A stretch of 64,000 nucleotides of DNA from Colwellia sp. 12G3 (GCF_002836775.1 NZ_PJAQ01000068.1:1-64000); one strand, 5' to 3'; shown: positions 1 through 10,414, numbered from the stretch's first letter. Translations and numbers: made by a program. The notes: generated by a model from the sequence alone, not told the origin.

Positions 1-522
1 CCGTTGATGATTCATTTTGCGTGAACCCTTTGGAACTGGAGCGCATTATAGAGAGTGTTAGCTTTAGTACAAGGACTAATTCACCCTTTTTGTTTGTTTG
101 CACAGTAAACACACAACCTATGATACTTCCTACACACAATTAAGTAAGCGTCAGTTTTTTTTACAATAAATTAACAAGATTCACATCTTATCAACAAGCA
201 GGGTAAATAACTTAAAATACAATAAGATAACAAAAGATTTGCATGTGAATATTTAAAATAAGACAGATAACATGACTGTAATTGCAATATATCCACATAA
301 ATATGTAAATATTTTTTACAATAACGACTGTAATCTTAATGAAAATATCTTCTAGTTCCCCTCTAACCCCCAGCATGCCTTAATTGTTAACATTATTGCA
401 ACAAAGGCATTATTATTGCTTATGAATAACACTCGCTATTTTTCATTCAGCTTTGCTAATGAAGATAAAGAAAGTGTAATAAATATGCACAGCGAAGATA
501 TAACAATAAATCGGAGATAAAC
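1..522. other. Upstream region of the secreted subtilase; no recognised gene
   Basis: This AT-rich stretch holds no recognisable conserved gene. It is the leader and promoter region of the downstream protease. A 32-codon open frame (422-520) ends two bases before the protease ATG at 523, but it lacks a well-placed ribosome binding site. The protease itself has a good one (GGAG at about 513-516). The first 60 bases could belong to the control region of a gene outside the window. Confidence 0.5.
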
Positions 523-3500
523 ATGCATTTCAAGAAATCCATAATAGGGAGTCTGATTACATTAGCTTTTACAGCTGCTGCGTCTAACGCTGCTGTTGCT
601 AACGAAGTTACTGGTGATATCAGTAAATTCAAATCAGCAGGTAATGAAGTAAGTACTTCGAAACAAGCTACTAACTTTATTGTTCAATTAAAAGGTAATA
701 CTGCAATTACCCAAGCCCAAGATATTGGTGAACTTTTACCAAGCAATCAACTAGTCGCTAATACAGGTAATCGTTATAACGCTTACACGCCTGCAATGAA
801 GGCTTATACACAGGCAATGGAAAATAAGCAGAAACAAGTTGCTGCTTCAATTGATTCAATCAAAATATTGCACTCTTTCAAACATACCTATAACGGTTTT
901 ACAGCGAAACTTAATGCTAAGCAAAAACAGCAATTAGAAGCTCATCCTGACGTTCTTGGTGTATGGGAAGATAGATTAGAAATTATTAACACAGCTAATA
1001 CCCCTGAATTTCTTGGTTTAACAGGTCCTGGTGGTCAACACACCATGAATGTTAAAGGTGAAGGCGTTATTATTGGTATTATCGATACGGGTATCTGGCC
1101 TGAAAACCCAAGCTTTGCTGATGATGGTTCATATTCGAATGCTGCCGAACTTGGTTGGCAGGGTGCTTGTGATACCGGTACAGATGCCGAGTTCACTTGT
1201 AATAATAAATTAATTGGTGCTCGTTACTTCGGGGACAGCTTTAGTTCACAACACACCATTCAATATGCATTAGGTGAATTTGATTCTCCACGTGATGCTG
1301 ATGGTCACGGTAGTCATACGGCAAGTACTGCTGGTGGTAATGAAGGCGTAGCAGCAATTCTTTCTGGCGCTGCTGCTGGCACAGTTTCAGGTATGGCACC
1401 TCGTGCACGTATCGCAGCTTATAAAGCATGTTGGAACAGCGATTATGAGACCCCAGAAGGTGCAAAAGAAGCAGGTTGTTTCTATGGCGATACTATGGCA
1501 GCAATTGATGCTGCGGTAACTGATGGTGTTGATGTTATCAACTACTCAATTGGCGGTAGTAAAACTGACTTAACTATTCCATCAACAGCTGCAATGTTAA
1601 ATGCTGCTGCTGCTGGTGTATTTGTTTCAGTATCTGCAGGTAATAGTGGTCCAGATAAAGAAACGGTTGGTACTCCTGCTCCATGGGTAACCAGTGTAGC
1701 TGCATCGACTTACAATGGTACTTCGACAATCATCGGCAAAGCACTTGATATTACCACTGGCGCTCTTGCAGGTTCTTCATTGATGTCTGTGCCTGCTGGA
1801 TTTGTTCCAGCAGCTGCGAACCTTGCTGGTGAATTAGTTCTAGCTGAGCCAGTTGTGGCTTGTGATGCAACGCCTCTAACTAATGGTCCTGATTTAGCAG
1901 GTAAAGTTGCTTTAATCGCTCGTGGTGCATGTGCTTTTACTGAAAAATTCATGAATGCACAAAATGCTGGAGCTATTGGTGTAATTGTTTATACCACAGA
2001 AGGCACTTCACCATTCTCGATGGGTGGTACTGATCCTGCCGTAGTTACTCCAGGTTCAATGATATCATTTGAAGATGGTCAAGCACTAACAGCAAGTATA
2101 CTAGCTGAAAGTACTTCAATTATTTTCACTGATAACGCAGCTTCAGGTGAAGCTGTTGAAGTAGGTAATACTATTGCATCATTCTCATCACGTGGTCCAA
2201 ACCTAAACACTTACGATATTATCAAACCTGATATTACCGCCCCTGGTGTTAAAATATTAGCTGCAACAACTTCAGCTCCTATGTTTGGTACGCAAGGTGA
2301 AACATTTAAATACCTACAAGGTACTTCAATGTCTAGCCCACATATAGCTGGTTTAGCTGCATTATTTAAAGAGTCGAATAGCTCTTGGACCCCTGCACAA
2401 ATTAAATCTGCAATGATGACAACTGCTCGTCAAGATTTAACTAAAGAAGATGGTACTACACAAGCTGACCCATATGATTTTGGTTCTGGTCATGTAGCAC
2501 CAGTTTCAGCGTTAGATCCAGGTCTATTATTTGATACTAATCTTGCTGATTATTTAGCATTCCTTTGTGGTCAAGACAAAGAAACATTTGTTTCTGGTTA
2601 CGGTACTACTTGTGCTGAGTTAACAACTAACGGTTTCAGTACTGATGCGAGTCAATTGAACTTACCTTCAATTGCAATTGCTGAGTTACTTGAAGATGAA
2701 ACTATATTCAGAACAGTTACTAATGCAACTTCTTTTGGCTCTTCTTACACTGCAACAATTGAAGCACCTGCTGGTTTTAACGTTAGCGTTCAAACTTTTG
2801 ATGTAGATGGTAATGAAACACCTACTTCTACATTAGATGTAGCTGCTGAAGGCGGTAAAGCAAGCTTTGCATTAACGTTTAGCAAAACAGATACAACTGA
2901 GATTGAAGCATGGAAGTTTGGTGCAATTACGTGGACAGATAGTGCTGGTCACTCAGTACGTTTACCACTAGCAATTAAAGCGGTACCAACAGTTAAAATT
3001 GAAGTACCTGAGTTAATCTCTGGTGATCTTAACCGTGGTCGTTTCCGCTTCCCAGTTAAGATGCTTTACTCTGGTACTACAAGTATTTCACATACCGGTT
3101 TAGTTGCACCATTTGGAGCAGCTGGTAGCGTAGAACAAGATGCAGATGCTGAATTTAGCTTTAACGAAGCTGGTTTGGGTACGCACTTCTTTAATATCCC
3201 AGAAGGTACACAAGTAGCGCGTTTTAGTTTAAGTGACAGCTTAGTAGGTGATGGTTCTGGTGCTGCTGATTTGGATATGTACGTATATCGTTGTGATAAA
3301 TGGTCATGTACTCAAGTTGCTAATTCATTAAATGCTGGTTCTAACGAGAATGTTATTTTAACTAATCCCGAAGGTCGTAGTGATATTGATGTTGGTGATG
3401 TTTATTTAGTATGGGTACACGGTTATAACACTGCAGGTGTCAGCCCTCTAGATTACACTATGGTTGGTTGGGTTGCTGACCAAGCAGATAGCGCTACCCG

Positions 3501-3657
3501 TGTTATCTCAAGCCGTAGAGCAATTACAGGTCGCTTTAATTACACTACTATATTAACTCGTGGTTTACCTACGGATACTACTTATATGGGTGCAGTAACT
3601 TACTTCAACGCCGATGGTGAAGCTGAAGGTACTACTGTACTTGAGTTAAATAATTAG
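523..3657 (+). CDS. Secreted S8 subtilisin-like protease with PA domain
   Basis: A 1044-residue exported serine endopeptidase. The N-terminus is a signal peptide (about residues 1-26, basic start, hydrophobic core, Ala-rich cleavage region). An I9-type propeptide follows (about 50-155). The S8 catalytic triad is visible: Asp188 in IIDTG, His262 in DGHGSH, and Ser602 in GTSMSSPH, with oxyanion-hole Asn374 in SAGNSG. A PA (protease-associated) insert lies at about 430-540, between the His and Ser blocks, as in plant-type subtilases and marine bacterial homologues. The 350-residue tail is probably beta-sandwich domains for secretion or substrate binding; two cysteines near 925-930 fall in a pre-peptidase-like segment. 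The start is the ATG after GGAGA. The gene stands alone, ends at a strong terminator, and probably degrades extracellular protein for nutrition. Family assignment is firm; the substrate is unknown. Confidence 0.95.
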   Translation: MHFKKSIIGSLITLAFTAAASNAAVANEVTGDISKFKSAGNEVSTSKQATNFIVQLKGNTAITQAQDIGELLPSNQLVANTGNRYNAYTPAMKAYTQAMENKQKQVAASIDSIKILHSFKHTYNGFTAKLNAKQKQQLEAHPDVLGVWEDRLEIINTANTPEFLGLTGPGGQHTMNVKGEGVIIGIIDTGIWPENPSFADDGSYSNAAELGWQGACDTGTDAEFTCNNKLIGARYFGDSFSSQHTIQYALGEFDSPRDADGHGSHTASTAGGNEGVAAILSGAAAGTVSGMAPRARIAAYKACWNSDYETPEGAKEAGCFYGDTMAAIDAAVTDGVDVINYSIGGSKTDLTIPSTAAMLNAAAAGVFVSVSAGNSGPDKETVGTPAPWVTSVAASTYNGTSTIIGKALDITTGALAGSSLMSVPAGFVPAAANLAGELVLAEPVVACDATPLTNGPDLAGKVALIARGACAFTEKFMNAQNAGAIGVIVYTTEGTSPFSMGGTDPAVVTPGSMISFEDGQALTASILAESTSIIFTDNAASGEAVEVGNTIASFSSRGPNLNTYDIIKPDITAPGVKILAATTSAPMFGTQGETFKYLQGTSMSSPHIAGLAALFKESNSSWTPAQIKSAMMTTARQDLTKEDGTTQADPYDFGSGHVAPVSALDPGLLFDTNLADYLAFLCGQDKETFVSGYGTTCAELTTNGFSTDASQLNLPSIAIAELLEDETIFRTVTNATSFGSSYTATIEAPAGFNVSVQTFDVDGNETPTSTLDVAAEGGKASFALTFSKTDTTEIEAWKFGAITWTDSAGHSVRLPLAIKAVPTVKIEVPELISGDLNRGRFRFPVKMLYSGTTSISHTGLVAPFGAAGSVEQDADAEFSFNEAGLGTHFFNIPEGTQVARFSLSDSLVGDGSGAADLDMYVYRCDKWSCTQVANSLNAGSNENVILTNPEGRSDIDVGDVYLVWVHGYNTAGVSPLDYTMVGWVADQADSATRVISSRRAITGRFNYTTILTRGLPTDTTYMGAVTYFNADGEAEGTTVLELNN

Positions 3658-3715
3658 TTGAACACAATATTAAAGGCTAACTCGCTAATTTAGTGACTTA
3701 AACTAAGTAATATAA

Positions 3716-3752
3716 AAAAGCCTTCTTAAAGATAATTTAAGAGGGCTTTTTA
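3716..3752 (+). terminator. Rho-independent terminator of the subtilase gene
   Basis: A 15-bp stem (3716-3730 with 3736-3750, one G-U pair) encloses a 5-base loop and ends in a T run. It lies 59 bases after the protease stop. Confidence 0.9.
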
Positions 3753-3759
3753 TTAACTA

Positions 3760-4235
3760 TTTATAAGTATGATTCAAACGTTATTTTTCTGTAAAAGCTT
3801 ATTACATTATCCTAACTACTATTTATACTACTACAACAGCTCTAGTAAATAAGTTTAAGTAAAGCTTCTCAATACTGCCTTCTGTAATCTATTCCAACAA
3901 CATTAACGTCATACAGCGCATTACCATACGCAGACTCAGTCCTCACTAGTTAATGAGTATTAAGTCACAGTAAGCTGTCACTTAATAGCTAATAGCAAAA
4001 CGTCACCATGCTTACCCGTGTATATTTTTAAGCGAGTAACAAGTTTAATGACAGCGTAGACTTAAGGTAAGGCAACTAACTTAAAATGACACTAATGCCT
4101 TTAGTGGGCTTAGCTTAATGCTAGTTTGAAAAGCGGATGCATTATAATTATGAAATTAAAAAAGGAATTGATTAAAAGAAAATGAACATCACTCGAAGCT
4201 TAAAGCATTCTATGAAAGACAGTAAATAACAGGCA
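3760..4235. other. Intergenic region, no recognised gene
   Basis: About 475 bases with no conserved coding signal. Near its end a TATAAT hexamer (4143-4148) precedes a 15-codon open frame (4182-4229), which runs straight into the terminator at 4237-4268. A short transcript of roughly 115 bases is therefore possible, but nothing shows that it is made. Confidence 0.4.
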
Positions 4236-4236
4236 C

Positions 4237-4268
4237 AAAAAAGGCCTTACCGAAGTAAAGCCTTTTTG
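4237..4268. terminator. Bidirectional terminator-like hairpin downstream of the PEP-CTERM gene
   Basis: A run of A and GGCCTTA pairs with TAAAGCC and a T run across a 6-base loop, with one mismatch. It has A- and T-tracts on both sides, so it can serve the minus-strand PEP-CTERM gene and anything transcribed from the left. Confidence 0.8.
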
Positions 4269-4328
4269 TATTATTTTAATCGCTAGCCCAAATAATATAA
4301 GCCGCTATTTACAACTAACAGTTTTAAA

Positions 4329-4850
4329 TTAGCTATTTTTACGACGTGCAGCTAAACCTGCAACAGCAGTTAAAAACAATACTAATGTAGCAGGCGTAGG
4401 AACAACAGTAGTATTCCCAAAAGCTAAAGTACCAGTAGTAACTAAACTAGCATCAGCATTATCGAAGAACGAATATGTAAAACCTGCAGTTGGATCATAA
4501 CCATCGATGAAGCCAGAAAAGCTAAGGCTACTAAATAAAGTAACATCGAAATCAAGTGACTCAATACCTGCAGAAATGTTATCTAAATCAACAAAAGCTG
4601 AAAATAAGTCCGCAGAAGTATCAGCCTCATAACCGTAAAAAGTGAATGATTCCCAAACAGATACCATTCCCCAATTATCAATCGTATCTAAGCTAATTGT
4701 TATATTACCAATAACTTCAAATTCATCAACGGTATCAAGCGCAGAATCGAAAAGAATATCTTGACTGATTAAAGTTGCATTAGCTGCACCAGTAAAACTT
4801 AACGCAAGAGAGATTGACAAAAAAGCGTTTAAAATTAATTTATTTAACAT
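4329..4850 (-). CDS. PEP-CTERM sorting-domain protein
   Basis: A 173-residue exported protein. The signal peptide covers about residues 1-26 and ends in an Ala-rich AANA site. The C-terminus carries a PEP-CTERM-type tail: a VPTPATL motif, a hydrophobic segment, then a terminal RRK cluster. The motif is PTP instead of the usual PEP. Such tails are recognised by exosortase, which processes proteins bound for the surface or for exopolysaccharide-rich biofilm. The body is acidic, rich in D/S/F, and matches nothing I can name. A good ribosome binding site (AGGAAG) supports the ATG. No exosortase gene lies in the window, so the sorting enzyme must be elsewhere. Confidence 0.85.
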   Translation of the reverse strand: MLNKLILNAFLSISLALSFTGAANATLISQDILFDSALDTVDEFEVIGNITISLDTIDNWGMVSVWESFTFYGYEADTSADLFSAFVDLDNISAGIESLDFDVTLFSSLSFSGFIDGYDPTAGFTYSFFDNADASLVTTGTLAFGNTTVVPTPATLVLFLTAVAGLAARRKNS

Positions 4851-5240
4851 GTTACTTCCTATTTATAATATGGCTATTTTATTTTTGTAGTATTAATAGC
4901 GGTAAGCTTAAAGGAATATTCATAAAGCATTAAACCAATACCGACATTACTGTAGATAAAGCAATAATCACGCCCAAATATAATTAGATAACAATTACAG
5001 CTACATACCACTAAACAAACAAATAATTTACCTTTAATTAACAACAAGGATGATGAGTGTAAAAAAAACTGACACCTTACTTTGTAAGGCCGTAAAATTA
5101 ACAAATTGTTATTAGATTAATAATTTGCTAGCTTATGGTCATAAAAATTAAAGCTATACTTACTTCTGCCAACATGGATTGGTATATTAGCTATGCTATT
5201 CGTTGTACTATTACCTATAAGTTATCAATAAGGCTTTTCT
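4851..5240. other. Divergent intergenic region, no gene recognised
   Basis: A 390-base region between the leftward PEP-CTERM gene and the rightward DUF4124 gene. It should hold both promoters. It is very AT-rich, and I see no conserved element that I can name. Confidence 0.4.
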
Positions 5241-5726
5241 ATGAGCATAAAAAAATTATCTTTCACTGCAGCACTATTAACTGGCGCACTACTCACCTCA
5301 TCAATCGTTAATTGTGTAAATGCAAAAGAAATTGCTATTTATCGTTGGGTTGATAACAATAACGTCGTTCATTTTAGCCAAAATCTTCCGAAAAATGATG
5401 AGTATAAAGAATTTAGTACTATTTCATCTTATAAAGCTTTGTCTAAAGCCGAAAGAAAAATGATTGCAGAACAGGATAAAGCTAATAAAAAAGTTGAAGA
5501 TCAAGAAAAACAGTTAGATGAAGTTACCGCTAAAAATAAAGCACTCTATGAAAAAAACTGTAAAGCCGCCAAGCTTAATATTAAAATGTTAAACTCGTTG
5601 GATGAAATTCATGTTAGTGAAGAAAAGAGTGATGGCACTATAGGTAGTCGCCCATTAACTCCTGCTGAAAAAGAAGAAAAACTAGCATTAAGTAAAAAGC
5701 ACGAAGGCCTCTACTGTAGTAAATAG
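5241..5726 (+). CDS. DUF4124-domain exported protein
   Basis: A 161-residue protein with a signal peptide (about residues 1-28). A short DUF4124 motif follows at about 33-55 (YRWVDNNNVVHFSQ, the typical 'YkWvDe.G.vhysd' pattern). The remainder is a Lys/Glu-rich, probably helical stretch at about 72-160 with two cysteines near the end. DUF4124 proteins are common periplasmic proteins of unknown function in gammaproteobacteria. AAGG eight bases upstream supports the ATG start. The gene is single and is followed by two hairpins shared with the converging clpB gene. Confidence 0.85.
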   Translation: MSIKKLSFTAALLTGALLTSSIVNCVNAKEIAIYRWVDNNNVVHFSQNLPKNDEYKEFSTISSYKALSKAERKMIAEQDKANKKVEDQEKQLDEVTAKNKALYEKNCKAAKLNIKMLNSLDEIHVSEEKSDGTIGSRPLTPAEKEEKLALSKKHEGLYCSK

Positions 5727-5739
5727 AGAGATTCGTTTT

Positions 5740-5812
5740 ACTTAATCCCACTACCTGCAATGGTAGTTGGATTAAGTAAGTAAGCTAAGTGATATTATTA
5801 CTTAGCTTATTT
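5740..5812. terminator. Paired hairpins between convergent DUF4124 gene and clpB
   Basis: The first stem pairs about 5741-5755 with 5762-5776 (CTTAATCC with GGATTAAG at its base, one internal mismatch). The second is a perfect 10-bp stem, 5781-5790 with 5800-5809, followed by TTT. They lie between converging genes and can stop transcription from both sides. Confidence 0.7.
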
Positions 5813-5830
5813 CCCAAGTTATCGTTAAGA

Positions 5831-8407
5831 TTACTTACCTGAAAAGGCTAATTTCCCGTCGACAACACCCACCTCAATTGTGCTACCCTTAGCAAAATAA
5901 TTACCCAGTATTTTTTGTGCTAATGGATTTTCAACACCTTGCTGAATTGCACGTTTTAGCGGTCTTGCTCCAAATATAGGATCAAATCCAGCCGTAGCAA
6001 TTAACGAGAGTGCTTCTTCATTTATAGCTAAATTTAAATCTTGCTCGATTAAACGATCCGCCAAGGCTTTAATTTGTATTTTTGCAATTTGCTTAATTTG
6101 CTCTGCAATAAGTGGATGGAAAACTACTGACTCATCCACACGATTAATAAATTCAGGTTTAAAGTGCTGACCTAATATATTCATTACTTGCACTTTCATT
6201 TCCTGATACTGACTATCACCCTCAAATTCTTGAATGATATCTGAGCCAATATTTGAGGTCATGATGATCACGGTATTTTTAAAGTCTACTGTTCGACCTT
6301 GTCCATCAGTTAATCGACCATCATCAAGCACTTGTAATAATATATTAAATACATCTGGATGAGCTTTTTCTATTTCATCGAGCAATATTACTGAATAAGG
6401 TTTTCTACGTACCGCTTCAGTTAAATAACCGCCCTCTTCATAGCCAACATAACCAGGAGGTGCTCCTACTAAGCGCGCAACTGAATGCTTCTCCATAAAC
6501 TCTGACATATCCACACGAATTAATGCATCTTGTGAGTCAAATAAAAACTCTGCAAGCGCTTTGGTTAATTCAGTTTTACCAACCCCCGTTGGCCCTAAGA
6601 ACAAAAAGGATCCTATGGGCTGATTTGGATCACTTAAACCTGCACGAGAACGTCTAATTGCATTAGACACTGAAGTTACCGCTTCATGTTGACCAATGAC
6701 ATTCTGATGTAAATCATCTTCCATATGCAGTAATTTATCACGCTCTTGTTCCAACATTTTAGCAATAGGAATACCGGTAGCGCGACTAAGAACATCAGCT
6801 ATTTCAACTTCGGTAACTTTGTTTGCTAATAAAGTCATTTCTTGCATTTCAGCTTGGCTAGCTAAGTCTAATTGCTTCTCTAGTTCAGGTAATCTTCCGT
6901 ACTGTAGTTCAGACATGCGATTTAAATCGCCTGTTCTTCTTGCCGCTTCAAGCTCAATTCTTGCCTGTTCAAGCTCTTCTTTTATCGTGTGAGCACCATA
7001 AAGCGCCGCTTTTTCTGTGGTCCAAACTTCATTTAACTCATCATATTTTTGCTGTTTTTCAGAAATCTGCTCAGAAATGATTGCTAAACGCTTGATAGTC
7101 GCTTCATCTTCATCTTTTTCTAACGCCCTTTGTTCAAGTTTTAATTGAATTAAGCGTCGTTCGAGTCTATCTAGATCTTCAGGTTTAGAGTCCATTTGTA
7201 AACGAATACTTGAGGCCGCTTCATCAATGAGATCAATCGCTTTATCAGGTAATTGTCTATCACTTATATAGCGGTGAGATAACGTTGCAGCTGCCACAAT
7301 AGCGGGATCAGTAATATTTACCGAATGATGTAGTTCATAACGCTCTTTTAAACCACGTAAAATAGCAATAGTATCTTCCACACTAGGCTCTTCTACCAAT
7401 ACCTTTTGAAAACGTCGCTCAAGCGCAGCATCTTTTTCAATGTATTTACGATATTCATCAAGCGTAGTGGCCCCTACACAATGTAAATCACCACGCGCTA
7501 ACGCGGGTTTTAACATATTACCGGCATCCATAGCACCGTCTGACTTACCAGCACCGACCATAGTATGTAATTCATCAATAAATAAAATGACTTGTCCTTC
7601 TTCTTTGGCCAATTCATTCAAAACAGCTTTTAAACGCTCTTCAAACTCACCCCTATATTTTGCTCCCGCAATAAGGCTGCCCATATCCAGTGATAATACC
7701 CGCTTATTTTTCAACCCCTCTGGTACTTCATTATTTACGATGCGCTGAGCTAAACCTTCAACTATCGCCGTTTTACCGACCCCTGGTTGTCCTATTAACA
7801 CTGGATTATTTTTAGTACGTCGTTGTAATACTTGTAAAGTCCGGCGGATCTCATCATCTCGACCGATAACAGGATCGAGTTTTCCTTGCTTAGCAAGTTC
7901 AGTTAAATCAATGGTATACTTATTTAAGGCTTGGCGTACATCCTCTGCATTTTGCTCTTCAACATTTTGACCACCACGGATATGATCTATTGCCGACTTT
8001 ATCCGTTGTTGATTTGCGCCTAATTCAGCGAGCATTTGTCCTAAAGAGCCTTTATCATCGATAGCAGCGAGTAAAAACATTTCTGATGATATGAATTTAT
8101 CTGACATTTTTTGCGCATGTTTATCGCAAAGGTTTAAAATTCGACCTGAGGCTGCTGATAATTGCACATCGCCAGCGCTGTCTTGCACTTGGGCGAGTGA
8201 ACTTAACGCTTCTTCAAGTTTTTGACGCAAAGAGCGCACATCAACACCAGCACTCTTCAATAAGGCAATAACTGAATTTCCATTTTGATTCAGTAACGCC
8301 ATCATTAAATGGACGGGTTCGATAAACTGATGATCCTTGCCAAGGGCAAGTGATTGCGCATCGGCAATGGATTCTTGAAATGATTGGGTAAAACGATCTA
8401 ATCTCAT
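5831..8407 (-). CDS. clpB: ATP-dependent disaggregase ClpB
   Basis: An 858-residue Hsp100 chaperone, matching the usual length (857 in E. coli). It threads aggregated proteins through a hexameric ring together with DnaK. The order is canonical. A Clp N-terminal repeat domain (1-145) comes first. The first AAA+ domain has Walker A GQPGVGKT near residue 206 and Walker B ILFIDE. A coiled-coil middle domain spans about 410-530. The second AAA+ domain has Walker A GPTGVGKT near 606, Walker B VILLDE and the GYVGYEEGG pore loop. The C-terminal small domain is complete. AGGAG precedes the ATG. A heat-shock-type promoter lies immediately upstream (8447-8474), fitting sigma-32 control. Confidence 0.99.
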   Translation of the reverse strand: MRLDRFTQSFQESIADAQSLALGKDHQFIEPVHLMMALLNQNGNSVIALLKSAGVDVRSLRQKLEEALSSLAQVQDSAGDVQLSAASGRILNLCDKHAQKMSDKFISSEMFLLAAIDDKGSLGQMLAELGANQQRIKSAIDHIRGGQNVEEQNAEDVRQALNKYTIDLTELAKQGKLDPVIGRDDEIRRTLQVLQRRTKNNPVLIGQPGVGKTAIVEGLAQRIVNNEVPEGLKNKRVLSLDMGSLIAGAKYRGEFEERLKAVLNELAKEEGQVILFIDELHTMVGAGKSDGAMDAGNMLKPALARGDLHCVGATTLDEYRKYIEKDAALERRFQKVLVEEPSVEDTIAILRGLKERYELHHSVNITDPAIVAAATLSHRYISDRQLPDKAIDLIDEAASSIRLQMDSKPEDLDRLERRLIQLKLEQRALEKDEDEATIKRLAIISEQISEKQQKYDELNEVWTTEKAALYGAHTIKEELEQARIELEAARRTGDLNRMSELQYGRLPELEKQLDLASQAEMQEMTLLANKVTEVEIADVLSRATGIPIAKMLEQERDKLLHMEDDLHQNVIGQHEAVTSVSNAIRRSRAGLSDPNQPIGSFLFLGPTGVGKTELTKALAEFLFDSQDALIRVDMSEFMEKHSVARLVGAPPGYVGYEEGGYLTEAVRRKPYSVILLDEIEKAHPDVFNILLQVLDDGRLTDGQGRTVDFKNTVIIMTSNIGSDIIQEFEGDSQYQEMKVQVMNILGQHFKPEFINRVDESVVFHPLIAEQIKQIAKIQIKALADRLIEQDLNLAINEEALSLIATAGFDPIFGARPLKRAIQQGVENPLAQKILGNYFAKGSTIEVGVVDGKLAFSGK

Positions 8408-8446
8408 TTTATATCTCCTAGATTTTTCCTATAACACATAGTTAAG

Positions 8447-8474
8447 TTATAGGGCTAAAAGATTATTTTTCAAT
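8447..8474 (-). promoter_or_regulatory. Putative sigma-32 heat-shock promoter of clpB
   Basis: On the minus strand, ATTGAAA (8468-8474) is followed after 13 bases by CCCTATAA (8447-8454). The known sigma-32 consensus is CTTGAAA, a 13-16 base gap, then CCCATNT. The site lies about 40 bases ahead of the clpB ATG. It is seen by eye and untested. Confidence 0.6.
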
Positions 8475-8544
8475 GAAATTTAAAGATATGATTGATATAA
8501 AACAATAACGAGTACGTTAAATACGCTAGTTAAATAACAAACAA

Positions 8545-9459
8545 CTAACGTCGACAGATTACACTCGCCATACGACCCGTTATTTGCTCTTTGCGATAGG
8601 AATAATATTTTTCTGTTGTGTGGTAAGTACATTCTTCAAGATTAGCAATGACAGTGACACCTAAAGACTCTAGTTGTCGTCTAGCTATTTGCTGTAAATC
8701 GGCTAGGTACTTGCCATTTTCTTGCTTTAAAAAAGCATTATTAAAAGTCTGGTCTTGCTGAGTAAATGCCTGTTTAACGTCACCACCCACTTCAAAAGCA
8801 TCTTTGCCAATACACGGTCCAAGCCAAGCGACAATATCAGCCGGTTTGCTGCGCATACCTTCTATTGTCTTAGCTATAATATTAGCAACTAACGGCCGCC
8901 AACCACCATGAATTGCAGCAATCTCAATACCTGCCCTATGACTTAATAGTATGGGTAAGCAGTCGGCTGTCATTATTGCTAAAGCAATATTTTTCTGACG
9001 AGTGATACTAGCATCGGCAATCATAGGTTGTTCATCTACACTAGTCACTGTCACTACTTTATTACCGTGAACTTGTTCTAGCCACTGAATTTTTAGCTCT
9101 GCAACTAGTTTTTTATTGGGCAAAGCAGAGTTAGTTGATAGTTGTTGGCTAATAAAGTGTTTTAGCTCGTTACGATTGGCAATTACTCGCTCAGCATTAT
9201 CGCCAACATGTAAGCCTAAGTTAAAGCTATTAAAAGGTGATTCTTCACTGACTAACGTTTTAATTTCAAACGGGGGAGCAGCTGAAACTTGATCATTTAG
9301 GGCTAGTGCTTTTGTTTGTTGAAGAGGAAAACGTGTTGTTTGTAGAGCGAGGACTTTATCATCGAGTGCATCCGATGGATAAAGTGGCCATTTTACCAAC
9401 TCAAAAGTAGTGTTGGTAAAATTAGCCGGTTTATTATTATAAATATTCGTCTTGGGCAT
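8545..9459 (-). CDS. pgeF: PgeF/YfiH laccase-domain protein
   Basis: A Cu-oxidase_4 family protein of 304 residues. E. coli YfiH removes misincorporated L-Ser from peptidoglycan precursors, and relatives act on purine nucleosides. Metal-site motifs are visible: TADCLPIL, then HGGWR, and GPCIGKDAFEVG near residue 215. The protein is longer than the usual 245 or so because of extra residues between ALQTTR and the conserved FNLGLHVGDN block. The ATG at 9459 is preferred over the upstream TTG at 9489 because it is the only ATG before the conserved region. It overlaps the end of rluD by 23 bases, so the two are probably translationally coupled, the usual order in this group. Confidence 0.9.
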   Translation of the reverse strand: MPKTNIYNNKPANFTNTTFELVKWPLYPSDALDDKVLALQTTRFPLQQTKALALNDQVSAAPPFEIKTLVSEESPFNSFNLGLHVGDNAERVIANRNELKHFISQQLSTNSALPNKKLVAELKIQWLEQVHGNKVVTVTSVDEQPMIADASITRQKNIALAIMTADCLPILLSHRAGIEIAAIHGGWRPLVANIIAKTIEGMRSKPADIVAWLGPCIGKDAFEVGGDVKQAFTQQDQTFNNAFLKQENGKYLADLQQIARRQLESLGVTVIANLEECTYHTTEKYYSYRKEQITGRMASVICRR

Positions 9460-10414
9460 TAAGCTTGGTATCTTCTTGAAGCAGTTCAATTAGCTCAACA
9501 AAGTCTTCTGGTAAGTCTGCATGCCAAGTCATTTCCTCTCCCGTTATAGGATGGAACAAAGATAACATAGCCGCATGTAAAGCTTGGCGTTTAAAGGCAC
9601 GTAACTTCATTAATAACGCTTCAGTTGAGTTTTTTGGTGGACGGGGACGACCGCCATAAACAGGGTCACCTACTAACGGATGCGTTATATAAGACATATG
9701 AACACGGATTTGGTGTGTTCTACCTGTTTCTAAACGTAATCGTAAACGTGTATGTAAACGATATTTCTCCATCACTCGGTAATGTGTTACCGAAGGTCGG
9801 CCAATAAAAGACACAGCCATTTGCGTACGCTTAGTAGAATGACGACCAATAGGCTCATCAACTAAACCGCCAGCAGTCATTACACCATTTGCTACGGCTT
9901 CATATTCACGCGTGATCTCACGTAACTGAAGAGCTTCAACTAAGTTAGTTTGCGCTGGAATAGTTTTAGCCACTACCATCAAACCAGTAGTATCTTTATC
10001 AAGACGATGAACAATACCGGCTCTTGGTACTACGCTGAGTTGAGGATAGTGATGTAACAATGCATTGAGCAAAGTTCCATCCGGATTACCCGCACCAGGA
10101 TGAACAACTAAACCTACAGGTTTATTTATTACTAAAATATGCTCATCTTCATAAACGATATTTAACGGGATATTTTGTGCTTCAAAACGTATTTCGTCTT
10201 CAACGGTTGCATTGATTTCAATCTCTTCGCCGCCATACATTTTCTCACGAGGAATAATTAAAACTTCTCCATTTACTCTCACTTGTCCGGCAACAATCCA
10301 ATCTTTTAACCGTGATCGTGAATAATCAGGAAACATTATCGCTATTGTCTGGTCAAACCGTTTACCTAAACATGACTCAGGCACTATATCTTTATGTTGA
10401 ATGATTTCTGACAT
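9437..10414 (-). CDS. rluD: 23S rRNA pseudouridine(1911/1915/1917) synthase RluD
   Basis: A 325-residue RluA-family enzyme that makes the helix-69 pseudouridines of 23S rRNA. An S4 RNA-binding domain (about residues 18-80) precedes the synthase domain. The catalytic Asp lies in HRLDKDTTG and is residue 139, the same number as in E. coli RluD when the ATG at 10414 is used. That start has an AAAGAGAA binding site. A longer frame begins at a TTG (10477) but would add 21 unsupported residues. It is divergent from bamD, the conserved arrangement, and followed by pgeF and clpB. Confidence 0.96.
   Translation of the reverse strand: MSEIIQHKDIVPESCLGKRFDQTIAIMFPDYSRSRLKDWIVAGQVRVNGEVLIIPREKMYGGEEIEINATVEDEIRFEAQNIPLNIVYEDEHILVINKPVGLVVHPGAGNPDGTLLNALLHHYPQLSVVPRAGIVHRLDKDTTGLMVVAKTIPAQTNLVEALQLREITREYEAVANGVMTAGGLVDEPIGRHSTKRTQMAVSFIGRPSVTHYRVMEKYRLHTRLRLRLETGRTHQIRVHMSYITHPLVGDPVYGGRPRPPKNSTEALLMKLRAFKRQALHAAMLSLFHPITGEEMTWHADLPEDFVELIELLQEDTKLNAQDEYL

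Noticed and set aside
1710..1952. 80-codon minus-strand frame inside the first subtilase
   Set aside because: An Ala-rich shadow of the protease coding strand, without its own start signals.
7440..7748. 102-codon plus-strand frame inside clpB
   Set aside because: It lies entirely within clpB on the opposite strand; the clpB protein is fully conserved there, so the frame is a shadow.
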